In this document: positions 1 to 10,745 of the stretch, in pieces
Position numbering within the stretch: position 1 is the stretch's first letter
How the letters are laid out: every line of letters begins with the position of its first letter
Source: Dicyema japonicum
Taxonomy: Eukaryota > Dicyemida > Rhombozoa > Dicyemidae
NCBI GenBank assembly: GCA_011109175.1
Contig: RDEW01000030.1
Span: 552,094 to 616,093 of the forward strand
DNA length: 64,000 nt
Direction of reading: 5' to 3'
Translations under genes and position numbers: made by a program
The notes under the pieces: model-generated
Seen by the model: only the letters and a program-made list of their open reading frames with translations
Database searches by the model: none
What the model was told of the DNA's origin: nothing

Positions 1-324
1 CTTTGCTAGTATCTTCTGATTGTTTCTGATCCGCAGCACCGTTAGAGACTTGAGCAGGAGCGGCGATAGCCATGGAGGGAGCAGCCACAACGCCAGATAT
101 GATGCTCTGTACGTTAATCTTGCTGAAATATTCGGCATATTTCTCTAGAGAGGGTCAAATTAAGGAAATACTAGCAAGAAATGCCTTGCAGTTAATCGAC
201 GCCGCCCTCATTACTCTGGTGAGGTTATCAGCCTAAATATGATAAAATTTATCCGTACGGTGACTGGAGTATTCAAATCATTTAGAAGTAAAGCAGCGTA
301 TGTATACGACCTTAGTTCGTCCAT
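1..324 (-). CDS. RPLP1: 60S acidic ribosomal protein P1 (partial, 3' end off window)
   Basis: P1 pairs with P2 on the ribosomal stalk (bound to P0) and helps recruit elongation factors. Reading leftward from ATG at 324-322, the protein starts MDELRSYTYAALLLND and continues with a TADNLTRVMRAA stretch, matching the P1 N-terminal dimerisation domain (ELA..YSAL.L.DD...TADKI...IKAA), then a hinge rich in Ala and Pro. Two introns are needed: 233-258 (26 nt) and 145-171 (27 nt), both GT...AG, and removing them keeps one frame. The acidic tail and terminal GFGLFD-type motif should lie beyond base 1. P2 is less likely because the YAALLLND start is P1-like. Identity is from remembered family sequence. 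Confidence 0.88.
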
Positions 325-447
325 CAAACACGTTTTTTAATTTAAAATTAATAAATTAATAAAATTAAAAAACATAAATTTAGAATTCTTAAAAATAAAA
401 ATTATGAAATCAACAAGGAAACCTCTGCTGAACAGAGAAAGGTAAAT

Positions 448-560
448 AAGTATTCACCCCTCAGGGATAGCTTCCGTGTATTCCCAATCCCCTTCGAAAC
501 CTCTGGAGCGGTAGAAAATCAAGAACGGGGAAGAAAGATCGCATCCATCTGAAGAGACGA
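448..560 (+). pseudogene. Group C LINE, C-terminal fragment
   Basis: The plus strand reads FRVFPIPFETSGA, the conserved block near the end of group C retrotransposon proteins in this window; compare 39320-39450 and the minus strand at 3256-3441. Nothing upstream continues the ORF, so this is a short decayed remnant. Confidence 0.5.
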
Positions 561-570
561 AGACATTTAC

Positions 571-1639
571 ATTTGATTTGCTAATCCAATCGATAATCCA
601 ACTACAGCATTTGGCTGAATAAATTTATTTCCAAAAAATTACAAACTTTTACGCTTCTAAGAAGAGCTTTCAACTTAACTCGATGTTTTTCCTCGATCCA
701 ACACAAATCCGTGATCAAAGAGAACTTAATGGACACCCGAATCGTTTAGGCGAATTAGGGTTCGATTTATATCATAATTTCCTGGGCCTTTAAAGGAAAC
801 ATCAGATTATGAAGTCTATTAGGTATCAGGTTGCTTGGTGGTTCAGATGTCGTCACTAATAATACTCAGTTGGTTAGTTAGTTGAGTTATTATAAAGTAA
901 ACACTGCTAGTTAAGTTATGGGGGCAAAGTTTAGTTTGTTTGCCATTTTACTCTAAAGTAAATAAATGAAAATTCCGAAGACCATCGTAACGGTTCACAA
1001 ACTAACTATTCACATTATCCCAACACACTCCATCTGAGACCTCATTTTGATCTGACGTTTTCCCTTTAGTCCACATAAACAAATATTTGACGTATAACTG
1101 GATCTTCATAATTGAAAGGGAAGGCCTTCGGTTTTTACGGGTTAAAAATTCCGAGACGTTAGAGAGGAGTCTTTTTCGGAAGTCTATTGCTAGGAACATT
1201 GAATGTCTTTTCTAGCTAGTTTCGATCAGGTCATATGTCCAAAAAGTGAATGAACCGGACGAGGCGCATGGTTAAGATGTATGGCTAATGGCTGTAGATA
1301 GTTTCTAAGATAGGTGATTTAGCCCCGAGAGACTTTTCAGTACGTTGGTCTTCTTTTTGCATTTGTGCCATATTTTTAGAGGCGATAAGCACATCTGCTT
1401 GTCAAAAATTCACCCTAATCTTTGTTTGATGAATAAATCGTTGTGACGGACTTTTCAAGTTTCAGGTTCTTCAATAACAAGGACTTTTCAGGATAGTGTG
1501 AATCTCCACACAGCTGAAGCATACTCTACAGTCGGCGATAATTTGTCAATATATTGTTGTGGTGGTTCGTCCAAGTTGATAAGACTGCTGGGATCCAATG
1601 CGTGATAGTATTCATTTTTGGAGTCCGTTCAAAAAAATA
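571..1639. other. No recognisable gene
   Basis: AT-rich sequence with short ORFs in all frames, none with a recognisable motif or plausible splicing. It probably contains old repeat debris. Confidence 0.5.
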
Positions 1640-2640
1640 TTTTTCTGTGGCTGGTGAAACACATAAACCTGTCATAGGTTACTCCCATAATCGTAGGAGA
1701 GTGTGTGACGGGTATTTGAATAGATCCAATTAAGATATTGGGTTCTCCGCCCGTCAGAGGTGAGTAGGGTACATTTTTTTGAACCAGAAAATCACCGTCA
1801 TAACCAAAATAAACAAAATTCAGGTGATCCCGGCTTCCCTCAACAGTCTTGGCATCTTTTCTCGGTGTTCCGACTGCGTTCCTGCGCATATTTGATATGG
1901 ACGGAGTCCGCATACTCGAGTCCTTCGCAGGGGCACTGTTCCAGTCGCCTCCATCATATTTTCATTTTGACTTGGGGGTTGATAGTAAAAGATGGCTGGA
2001 TACCAACTACTCGTGTATTCTGTCCAATTTCAGTTTGGTGTTGGTGACTGCAAAAGATGCAGGTCGGTTTCTCTTCGCAATAATGAAGTCATCCACATAG
2101 GGTAACAGAAGGGAATTGTCTTCATCTGCTTTATGTAGGTCATGCAGAAACAGGTAAAAAATGATGGAAAAAGTAGAGAGCCCTGGGGCATTCCATTTGG
2201 TAGTAATCTCAATCTTGAACTTGAGTTGCCGTAACAAACTCTTCCACGTCAGTCACGATAGAAGGTTCAATTTCTACAGCTTCAGATTGATAAATTTTGT
2301 CAATAAGATGTTTTCTTAACGCAACGTCGAAAGCCTTGTAGATATCAATGGAAACTACCACTGTCCACATTTGAGGCGTTCCACTTTAAAGGTGTCCACA
2401 GTATACTGTGACATCGCTGTTAGATGTGTCGTTGTCGATCTTCGGAACCAAATCCGTGTTGGAATTTCTACCGCGGGAGTGACCGGTAATTATCAAATGT
2501 GCTAGCTTTTCAAGTACTTTAGAGGGCATGTAAGTCAGCTAGATAGGTCGGTAGCAAGTGGGATCCCTTCCACTCTCCAGGATTCAGAATGGGAGAAATA
2601 ATTAAGTTCTTCAAACCTTGGGACTGATGTTATAGTTTAT
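1640..2640 (-). mobile_element. Group B (Jockey-like) LINE, decayed RT
   Basis: Reading right to left, the minus strand gives remnants of the RT domain in order: a palm segment with AFDVALRKHLIDKI, then PQGS, then YVDDFIIAKRN in place of the usual YADDLIIASRN, then PTIMGVTYDRFMCF (thumb entry). Frames change at least twice and stops interrupt it. The order matches the better copy at 36696-38070. No ORF1, endonuclease or tail was found, so this is a dead internal fragment. Confidence 0.75.
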
Positions 2641-2646
2641 CACGTG

Positions 2647-2848
2647 AAGTATAAAATTTTGAAACAACTTTTAAATTTATTCTGTTTTAGCGTTTTCCAG
2701 AATGAGGCTCGCCTGGTTTTGCTATTTTTTGATACTCAACCTGATGTTTTTTATTAGCATTCACTGGGCCGACAAGTTGTTGGTCCATATGGTGGTATCG
2801 TTTCAAAAGGATTCTTCGTCTCTTGAAGGTGTCTCTTGAAGGCAGTTA
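2647..2848 (+). repeat. Direct repeat, copy 1 (about 200 bp)
   Basis: Near-identical to 3631-3819, starting AAGTATAAAATTTT and ending near CTTGAAGGCAGTTA. This copy carries a short internal duplication of GTCTCTTGAAGG at its end. The two copies lie about 980 bp apart in the same orientation and flank a group C fragment. Confidence 0.8.
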
Positions 2849-3182
2849 TCTACCACATACTTCTCCTAGTTCACAACAAAATCATATTTGATGTCTGAAC
2901 ATGCATGCTGTCGCCGCCTACCACGCCAAAGTTGATCGATTAAGGGAGCAGCAGTCATTTTCCATGTCCTACTTAATGACACTAGTCTTACATGTTAGTG
3001 AGGTTGGAAATACTTACCTAACTTGTGTCGACTTCTAATGACAAGGATAACCGCTCCACTGAAGGATGAGGAGAAGATATCGAAAAACAGAGAATTTTCC
3101 TACTATTCGTTTTTCCATTACCATTTTTTGACAAAACACGTTATATTTAACAATAAAATATTATTTATTAACAATACGGGAA

Positions 3183-3441
3183 AGACGAAGTAAGCATTTC
3201 CGCGGACAAGTGCAAACCCAATTCGTTGCCTCAGCCAGACCGATCCCGCATTTTCTTACGATGGCGGCCAATTTCCCCCGATTCCTTCAGGAAAGACTGT
3301 GATACTTCCCGCAGCACCAGACGTTTTGATTGCCGCCGGTACAAAACGAAAGCGATCTCCAATTTCACCATATTTTTTAATCTTGATTTTTGACCAAATA
3401 GGCTGCCGAGCTGACATCATCGAGTTCGAGAAAGAATCCAC
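3183..3441 (-). pseudogene. Group C LINE, C-terminal end
   Basis: The minus strand reads KKYGEIGDRFRFVPAAIKTSG and, after a stop, QRIGFALVRGNAYF. These match the last part of group C proteins: a FVP.A.ETSG block followed by a Q+LS.ALVRGNA tail. One in-frame stop separates the blocks. It lies between the two 200-bp direct repeats. Confidence 0.6.
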
Positions 3442-3630
3442 ACAAGTGCAGTCAGTCCCACACGAGCGATTTTTCCCTCAGAGAACGGAAGATCCTGTCT
3501 TTTCCCGTCTCCGCAGTCCAAACCCACGGGCTCCAGCACTGCCAGGAAACCTGCAGCTTCAAGAGCACGCATGATAATGTTGTTCATAGCAGCGTGGCGG
3601 GGTGCTCTGCCGCACTCCTTTTTGTACGAA

Positions 3631-3819
3631 AAGTATAAAATTTTAAGACAACTTTTAAATTTATTCTGTTTTAGCGTTTTCCAGAATGAGGCTCGCCTGG
3701 TTTTGCTATTTTGTGATACTCAACCTGATGTTTTTATTAGCATTCACTGGGCCGACAAGTTGTTCGTCCAATATGGTGGTATCGTTTCAAAAGGATTCTT
3801 CGTCTCTTGAAGGCAGTTA
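3631..3819 (+). repeat. Direct repeat, copy 2 (about 190 bp)
   Basis: Second copy of 2647-2848. An open frame (QNEARLVLLFCDTQPD...) crosses it, but I recognise no domain. Too short and unlike a typical LTR to be called one; no primer-binding site or polypurine tract was identified. Confidence 0.8.
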
Positions 3820-4073
3820 AAACGTGAATTTTATGTGGAAAAGAAGGGAATAAATATCCTGTTAGCCTTTTGGTGGATTCAATTTAATATTTTCGCAACT
3901 TCATTGAATAAGTTCGGTTGTGATAGGAGCTCTAACAGCTAATTTCATTACTGAAGTCTGTCAAATCCACCTTATTTTAGTTCTTGAATCACTTCACTTC
4001 CACTGTTGCATGTGGACCAGTAGGAATCCTCTCAGGTATAAAAAGATTGCATTGTGATCGATTAAAAAATCTT

Positions 4074-5628
4074 AATTCACTAGAGTGGATGCAACACACA
4101 AGAAACACTGGATGCAATTAAAAAATTGAAAAATGACAGATCGGCAGGACCAGAGAATATCCCAGCCGAACTTATAAAGTATGCCCCAGTGAAGTTGGTA
4201 ACAATCATTACCAATATACTCAACAAAATATTTGAAGAAAACACTACGTTAGACATTGGCAAGGGTTGGTTAATTCCACTGCAAAAACCGGGAAAACCCA
4301 AAGGGCCCCTTTCCAACCTAAGACCAATCATCCTACTAACTACGCTGCGAAAAATCTTGTCAATCATTACATTGGAAAGAATCAAAGACAAGGTGGAGTA
4401 TTTTCTGTCACCAGGACAAAGTGGTTTCCGGTCAGGCAGATCCACTGCCGATGTCATTTGGACACACAGATGGTCAAGTGCTCTATGCCAAAAATATAAA
4501 AAGTGCATAGATGTTCTCGGAATAGACATGTCCAGAGCGTTTGACTCAGTTCATAGAGGCAAACTTCTTGAAGTACTCACAAGCTTCCTAACAACGGATG
4601 ATGTCAAAATTATACAAAAACTACTGCAGAATACGCAACTAGCAACCAAACTCGGAAAAACTACTTCAGAATTCTTTTATACTTCACGTGGAATTCCGCA
4701 AGGAGACTCTTTGTCACCAGTTCTATTCATAATCTACCTGGAGGCTGCACTGAGAGATTTCAGGCCTTTAATTGAGAACAACAAAATAATCGAGTTAATA
4801 TATGCAGACGATCTTGACTTTGTTTCTGAAGATGTTGAAATTCTTCATCACGTTCTCAAGAACTTACCAAATGCCTTTTCTAAATGGTTCTTAGTTGTCA
4901 ACCAAGACAAAACTGAATATACAAAACTTGTACGAGTTGTACGCACTTACGATGAATCATGGAGAAGGCATAAAACAGTTGGTTCACTACTTGGAGACTC
5001 AGAAGATGTTACCCACAGATATATCCTTTCCACTGCTGCATATAAAAAATTCTTAACTATCTGGCGTTCTAAAATGAGCATAACTACGAATACAAAGCTA
5101 AAATTGTATAACATTCGTAGTTCCAGTCCTGACATACAACTGTGGGACATGGGGGATTACGAAACGGGAAATGGACAATCTGGATCAATTTTATAGAAAT
5201 CAACTAAGAAACATCTTGAGAATACATTTCCCGAAAAAGATATCAAATTCAGAACTGTACAAAAGATGTGGCTTAAGGCCATTATCAGAGGAGATTCTCA
5301 AGACTAGGTGGAGACTTTTTGGTCACATCTTACGAATGGATATGTTGACTCCACCAAACATTGCAATGGAGAACTATTTCGCACAACTGAAGGGATCATT
5401 CCGTGGCAGGCCTAGAGTGACGTTGCCTTCAGTACTAAATGATGACCTAATCCGAATAAACAAAACTCTACGAAATGGTGAAGATCTTGACTCACTACGA
5501 GCAATGGCCCGGAACAGGGGAACATGGAAAAGGATGTGTGGAGGATACTGGACGTGGCACAAGGGGAACTTAATTAATCTAATTAATTTTTGATTTCCCG
5601 GGAGTGCTTAAAAAAAATTCACTAGAGT
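4074..5628 (+). mobile_element. 5'-truncated group A (RTE-like) LINE with 13-bp target-site duplication
   Basis: The 13-mer AATTCACTAGAGT occurs at 4074-4086 and again at 5616-5628, directly flanking 4087-5615. The insert begins inside the sequence ahead of the RT domain and ends with GGCACAAGGGGAACTTAATTAA followed by T- and A-rich bases, similar to the tails at 51560 and 63190 (reverse). Endonuclease and 5' end are missing, as expected of incomplete target-primed reverse transcription. Confidence 0.85.
4126..5593 (+). pseudogene. Group A LINE reverse transcriptase and C-terminal domain
   Basis: RT copies element RNA into DNA at the target site. Visible blocks: SAGPENIPAELIK; LIPLQKPGKPK; LRPIILLTTLRKI; QSGFRSGRSTADVIW; IDMSRAFDSVHR (first catalytic Asp); GIPQGDSLSPVLFIIYLEAALRD; IYADDLDFVSE (catalytic YADD box); GSLLGDSEDV. 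The frame breaks near 5171-5196, and the rest continues in another frame with RLFGHILRMD, RGRPRVTLP and a C-terminal NRGTWKRM. The catalytic residues are intact, but the frameshift and missing endonuclease make the copy non-autonomous. It is the best RT of group A here. Confidence 0.88.
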
Positions 5629-5639
5629 TCGGCTAGTGA

Positions 5640-5975
5640 AGGAAAAATATGGTCAAATCCGGAGATGTACACGTGTCATTTCTTTTCAGTGGAGTTTATT
5701 CTGGAGGATCAGGTTTCCAATGAGGCTTGCAATTGACTTCTTCCGGTTGTCGGATGGTTAGCCGGACAGAATGCTTTCCATTTAGGTCGCTGCATATCAC
5801 TAAATTTTCCGGTTTAGATGTCAATCTCTTCCACGCACCTATGTTATTATCTAGAACTCTAAATGAGTCCAGGTGGTCAGTGGAATTCAGTTCTAGTCTT
5901 ACTTTTTTCAGGTCCTTTTGAAATACGACTGGCAATGTTACTCTAAACCGAATCAAAACCCCCATGGATTTCAAT
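5640..5975 (-). pseudogene. Group A LINE, C-terminal fragment (inverted)
   Basis: The minus strand reads FRVTLPVVFQKDLKKVRLELN then HLDSFRVLDNNIGAWKRL, matching the RPRVTLP.VL..DL...DLD.LR..A.NR..WKR tail of group A. It lies just after the plus-strand group A copy but in opposite orientation. Confidence 0.65.
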
Positions 5976-5992
5976 CGATCGCAATAAAGTTT

Positions 5993-7390
5993 TTAAGTTC
6001 CTAGGCTTTGACTCAAGTCCCCCCATAATAAAGTTTGTGAGGATTTGCAGATGCATACTTGTAGATAGGCATTTCTTAAATCCGTGCTGGATTCTTTAGG
6101 TAGATATAGGAAGCTCTTGTCCAAGACCATTTTCTCAAGAATTATTGACAATGCGCATAATAGGGATATTTGTCGATAAGAAGAGAACTCTATTGGTTTT
6201 CCAGGATAAGAAGAGAACTCTTTTGGTTTTCCAGGTTTCTTAACTGTGTGGATATGGGCCAACTTCCACATTGTTGGAATTGTGTTTCTTTTTATGGATA
6301 TGTTGCATATATGTTAGTGCTGAGTTCCCTGGGACCAAACTATTTGGTAACAATCATAGGAATTGTTATCTGGTCTGCTTAAGTAGGTTAGCTTTTGGGA
6401 TTTAATGGCATTTTCGACCTCCACAGGTGAGAATGATATATCATGACGACATCTTAGTTTTATCAAAGACAAGGGTGGACCCTCGTACTTTTTATGAGAT
6501 AAGTTGCTGTTCTTAGCGTAGAACTTGATCATTCTATCGGTTTCCTTATTGCTGAATTCAGGACTGTTTCTCTTTTGATTTTGAAGGGTTTTTCTCCATT
6601 TGTCCACTTTCTTTTTCTTAGAGATGTTCTTTATTTTTCTATCCAGCACTCGAATCCAATTATTGGGGATGGCATTGGATGCTTCTGAGTAGATTACGTT
6701 CATTCATAATCTTTTTTTGTTCAAAACATTTAATGTATGATTTGATTGATCTTTCTCTGATACTTTCATTGCCTGCTGGATCTTTCTGTTAACATGGGAA
6801 ACTGCATTATCAAGTGAATTGATGCGTAATGAATCGAAATCTACTAAGTTTATGTCAAAATATTGCGCAAAATCTTTCCAAATAACGGTACTGTTGTAAT
6901 CCAGAAAAATGTAAAACATCCAGAAGGAAACTCCTTTGGGCGGGAGGTGGTAAAAGGAATGTACATGTTTACAATTGTAATATTTCCTATGTTTGTTTGA
7001 ATGAAGATCCCAATTTATTCCACGGGCGATGGACGATCATAACGCGAAAACGTGTGACAGATCTCTCTCAATGACTCCTCTTCCACAGCCAAGCTGGCAA
7101 TCCTTTCTGATAACAATGTAACCCGGAAGTGTTGGAATGGAAGAAGAGAGGTCAGCTATGTCTTCTGTAGGAGGCACATGTCGACTTCACACTTCTTTAA
7201 AAAAGTTCTGAGCTCGATTATCTTCCCTCTCATTCCATTTATGTTGAGTTGAATGGTGGAGAAAGACTTCGCTAGTCCCGGATTAGGGTTGATGCCTCGA
7301 GAGATGATTAAGAGCGTTACTAACAGGTCAGATGAGTAATACAGAGAGAGCCTTCCAAAAAGACATTTTTCTTGGATTGGGATGAGCATA
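5993..7390 (-). mobile_element. Group B (Jockey-like) LINE, decayed
   Basis: Minus-strand pieces in the correct order: 7389-7156 carries the start of the APE endonuclease (LNINGMRGKIIELRTFLKK then LLQKT in place of LQET); 6919-6314 is the linker between endonuclease and RT (SLDNAVSHVNRKIQQAMKVS...); 6271-5993 is the RT start, KPGKP...SYRQISLLCALSIILEKMV. The endonuclease core is missing between 7156 and 6920. A 30-bp tandem duplication at about 6172-6233 repeats PGKPKEFSSY as PGKPIEFSSY. Confidence 0.75.
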
Positions 7391-7527
7391 TGGTCCTTTT
7401 TACTGTGTCTCTAATTCCACAGTCGCCTGCAGGAACGGAGAACCACATGACGCGCACTTATACAATCGATCTTCATGGAAAATGTCCAAGATATAAACGG
7501 GAAATTATAATTTTTATTTTATATACC

Positions 7528-7980
7528 GTATTTTCCGGTGTATAAGTTGATCCCCTACTATTTACTTTGTAACCCTGTGATATTACGCGCCGAGAAGAGA
7601 CTAACAACAATGAACACTCTAGAAAGTGATTTATTTTTAGTTAAGAAACAATAAATTGGAATTATAAAGTGCTTACATCGAGTTCAAAATCCGTCTTCAT
7701 TGTCACTATTTCCAAAAAGCTCATTCCATTCATTTTCGTTTAGTCTGTCGTCATAAAGGGCATCTTCTTGGTCTTCTTTATCCTCAGTTTACTTCTCTTC
7801 CCAGATAAGGTCGTCTTCTGCTCCTTCGAGAGCGTTGGAAATGCAGCATTTCTTATCTTTTCCTCTAATTGATCCATGCGCCACTCGATTCGCATCTTCC
7901 AGTGACGAGACAGGCACGTCTGTGTTGGTTTGATTGGTTCAGAAGCCTCTCATATTTATCCTCGCAAATGGTCCTGTAAC
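7528..7980 (-). mobile_element. Pogo/Tigger-like DNA transposon, 3' end
   Basis: The minus strand at 7860-7683 reads KCCISNALEGAEDDLIWEE, then a stop, then an acidic stretch ending NSDNEDGF. This resembles the C-terminus of pogo/Tigger DDE transposases (KCGI.NALDGTEDD...). Left of it, 7528-7550 reads ACCGTATTTTCCGGTGTATAAG, a terminal motif I associate with such elements. The catalytic domain is not visible. Family from memory. Confidence 0.55.
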
Positions 7981-8112
7981 GGAATTGTTTCTAATAGTGT
8001 CCCTGATAGCATCCTGTTTATTTGTTTGGTGATAGCCAACACGAGCCGGACCCCAGAGTTGCCCGTGTTATGAGAAATGAGATCTTTGAGGTGACCCGGG
8101 ACGGAGCCCCAT

Positions 8113-9040
8113 CTATACCATTTTCAGGTTTAAAGTGGGTCTTACCAAAAGCAAAAGTGGGTCTTACCAAAAGCAAAGTGGGTCTTACCAAAAGCAAAGT
8201 GGTACTTACCAAAAGCAAAGTGGTACTTACAAAAGCAAAGTGGAACTTACCAAAAGCAAATTGGAACTTACCAAAAGCAAATTGGTACTTACCATAAGCA
8301 AAGTGGTACTTGTAGGATATAGACGCGTAATATTTTATCAGTGTGTCTGGTTTTATGTAGAGTCGACTTTTCTCTCTGGGGTGGATCTTTGGTGTTTAGA
8401 TCCACATCCATACTCTCTGCATTGGGGGTTTTTGTAGAGAGCCTTCGATAGTCTCGTCCATCTATTTGCATTTTCTGTCTTTATGTTGTTGTCGATCTCT
8501 GTGTTCTGCTCTCGTATTTTCCTGATGTTCTTTTCTGTTTGGCGATTTTACCATCTTTAGATTATTTCGTTCTCTGATCAGATGTTTCGTCGTTGTGTTG
8601 AATGTACTTCTTTTTCGCAGCGTTTATAATGGAGTTGAACCATTTCACTAATTGTTCGACGGAGGGAAAAGTGAGGAAATTTAATAGTCCAATACAATTA
8701 TCGACGTATTCTTTGAATCCTCTCCAATTCGCAAGGCTGAGTATGTTATCGTTGGGTATTGTCCTTTTATCCGTGACCTCGTTTTGAACTCCAAAAATAT
8801 TGGATTGTGGTCACTCCTGGGGTCATACTTCACTGACCAGTCAATAAGAGGGGCCACTGATAAATATTACGCGTCTATATCCTACAAGTACTACTTTGCT
8901 TTTGGTAAGTACCACTTTGCTTTTGGTAAGTTCCACTTTGCTTTTGGTAAGTTCCACTTTGCTTTTGGTAAGTACCACTTTGCTTTTGGTAAGTACCACT
9001 TTGCTTTTGGTAAAACCACTTTAAACCTGAAATGGTATAG
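8113..9040. repeat. Fold-back element: long inverted arms made of 21-bp tandem repeats
   Basis: The left arm 8113-8343 and right arm 8855-9040 are reverse complements. Outer ends read CTATACCATTT(T)CAGGTTTAAA; inner ends read GTACTTGTAGGATATAGACG then CGTAATATTT(T)ATCAGTG. Between these, each arm is built of 21-bp units such as GTGGTACTTACCAAAAGCAAA: about eight on the left, six to seven on the right. The loop is about 510 bp. This architecture resembles Drosophila FB elements, though I do not claim homology. Units vary (GTGGGTC, GTGGTAC, GTGGAAC), so it is not newly formed. Confidence 0.9.
8344..8854 (-). pseudogene. Loop of the fold-back element with an endonuclease-like LINE fragment
   Basis: Near the right end of the loop the minus strand reads DWSVKYDPRSDHNPIFLEF, the C-terminal SDHN block of an APE endonuclease; compare NWSVIHDTRSDHNPILLK at 42237-42470. 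The rest of the loop is degenerate. The loop therefore holds part of a group B LINE rather than a transposase. Confidence 0.6.
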
Positions 9041-9990
9041 TCTTCCACTGCTGCTCGGGACGAAAGAGAGAATCCCATCTTTTACGTCCTCTTCAGAAAC
9101 AAGTAGATTGGGTAATTGTCCTGGGCAAGGAGTAATCTGATGGTCGTAGGGATTACTTGGATGTCGCTTAACAAGTGATGCGTAGGACTGTTCAGACGGC
9201 TCAATTATACATTATTGATCTGCAAGGATCCTCACGGCTGCATGGATGCCACCTTTGAAAATTTTTGACGGATCGCACTTTTTAATCTTTGAGTGTCCGA
9301 GATAGTCGATGCTGGCTTGTAGGTGACCTTTTCTGAGTCTGCCAATAGGTTCCTTGAGAAGAATGTGTGGACATTCTCCTTTACTAATGACGTAGGTAAT
9401 TTCTCTTCTTTCCCCCTCCTATGGGGTATGCATAGTGTGAATGGAGCGAATCAAAATAATCGTACCCAATCCTCAGAGTCGTCCGAAGAAACTGCCTTTT
9501 CAATAAACTCACCTAGGCAGTCTGCGACAGATATACGGGCAGTTTTGAGAATCCTGATTAGGAGTCTTCGTGTGTGTGTCAGGATTGAGATCAATTCAAG
9601 TATTTCCTGATGGTCTAGTGGAACATGTTCAGAAGGGTAGCTTAGAGAATAGTTTATCATATTGAGACAAGACCGACAGTCTCAATCGGAAATGGCAGCC
9701 AGGGCTCTTTTAGTCATTCCGGTACAGGACATGTGGAAGCCACACGAACAGGCTGTGCAATGGATCATCCGCTTTTTTTGTTCATTATGTTGCATTTTTT
9801 GCAGATCTCATCTTCTTTTGCAGGTTTCTGCATGTTCTTTTCTGATTTTCCATTCTTTTTCTTTTCTTTTCTCTTAGCACCACAAAGACCACAACGAGCA
9901 ATTGCGTAATCCCCAAATATTCCACAAAATCGGCCCACTTGTCAGCAAAACTCAAAATAACTGAAACTCAGCCGAAACAAAAAGAATTCA
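9041..9990 (-). pseudogene. Group C LINE, N-terminal part with PHD-type zinc finger
   Basis: Reading left from about 9990, the minus strand gives DYAIARCGLCGAKRK, then after a frameshift in an A-run HCTACSCGFHMSCTG, then DCRSCL. That spacing of Cys pairs and CGFH..C is a PHD-like finger. Further on is GGIHAAVRILADQ followed by SEQSYASLVKRHPS, which I know from the linker ahead of the RT in this LINE type. Frameshifts and stops make it non-functional. The fold-back element begins where it breaks off. Confidence 0.55.
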
Positions 9991-10745
9991 CAGAGAAACC
10001 CGATCGACTTTAAAAGGTTTTGATTTTCAAAAAATGATTGGTCAGTTCCTGAAAAATTTCCTAGCTACTTGAGCCGAGTAAAACAGGATAGAGGGGAGTA
10101 TAAGCTAGACAAAAATAATATAACGTCTAATATTGAAAACTTGAGGAATTTACATCAAATTGATCCGAACCTGTTTCAGTATAAATTTAGATTTCATTCT
10201 TCCTCTCAGTTTCCTTTCTACAATTACTCCAACACCTTGACGTAAGAGGTAAGGATCTGCTTTTTCTTAAAGATGACGGCTATCAACCGCCTCTCTTGTT
10301 ATGTGACGTTAGGTCATATTCCAGGAGAATACTCATTTAATGACTCGTTGAAAACTAATATAAGGGAATGGAGGCATAAGAAGGATTTTAATGACATTCT
10401 GTTTTGAAAGACTTGTACTCTTCGCGGGATCCTCTTTCCTACTATCATTACTCCAGCATCTTGGGCAAAAGGCCTGCTTCTTACTGATGACAATATCTGC
10501 CTCTTAACCGCCTCTCTTTTTTCAATTTCTCCTCAGGTCCCATCTTGGTGAGAATAGAGCGCAAATCACGTGTTTCCAGTATCCAATTGAAAGATAAGTA
10601 GTAAGTGGTTCCACGTGTACAGCGAAAATAGACAAAACTGTCCTTTTGTACAGTTAAACTATTTAACAACCAAAACACTTGAATTACACAAACAGTTGCA
10701 ATAATTAACTTGAAACATTAATATAATTGTTTCCGTAGAAACGAT
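9991..10745. other. No gene recognised; imperfect 85-bp duplication
   Basis: Segments at about 10208-10300 and 10429-10520 resemble each other (TTTCCT.CTA...ATTACTCCA.CA.CTTG ... AACCGCCTCTCTT). Both could encode LQHL..., but no domain is recognisable. The remainder is featureless. Confidence 0.4.

Noticed and set aside
2647-3819. LTR retrotransposon
   Set aside because: The direct repeats lack TG...CA ends, primer-binding site and any gag, protease or integrase sequence between them.
8132-8315. CRISPR-like tandem array
   Set aside because: The 21-bp units are directly adjacent with no unique spacers, occur inverted at 8880-9015, and the genome is eukaryotic.
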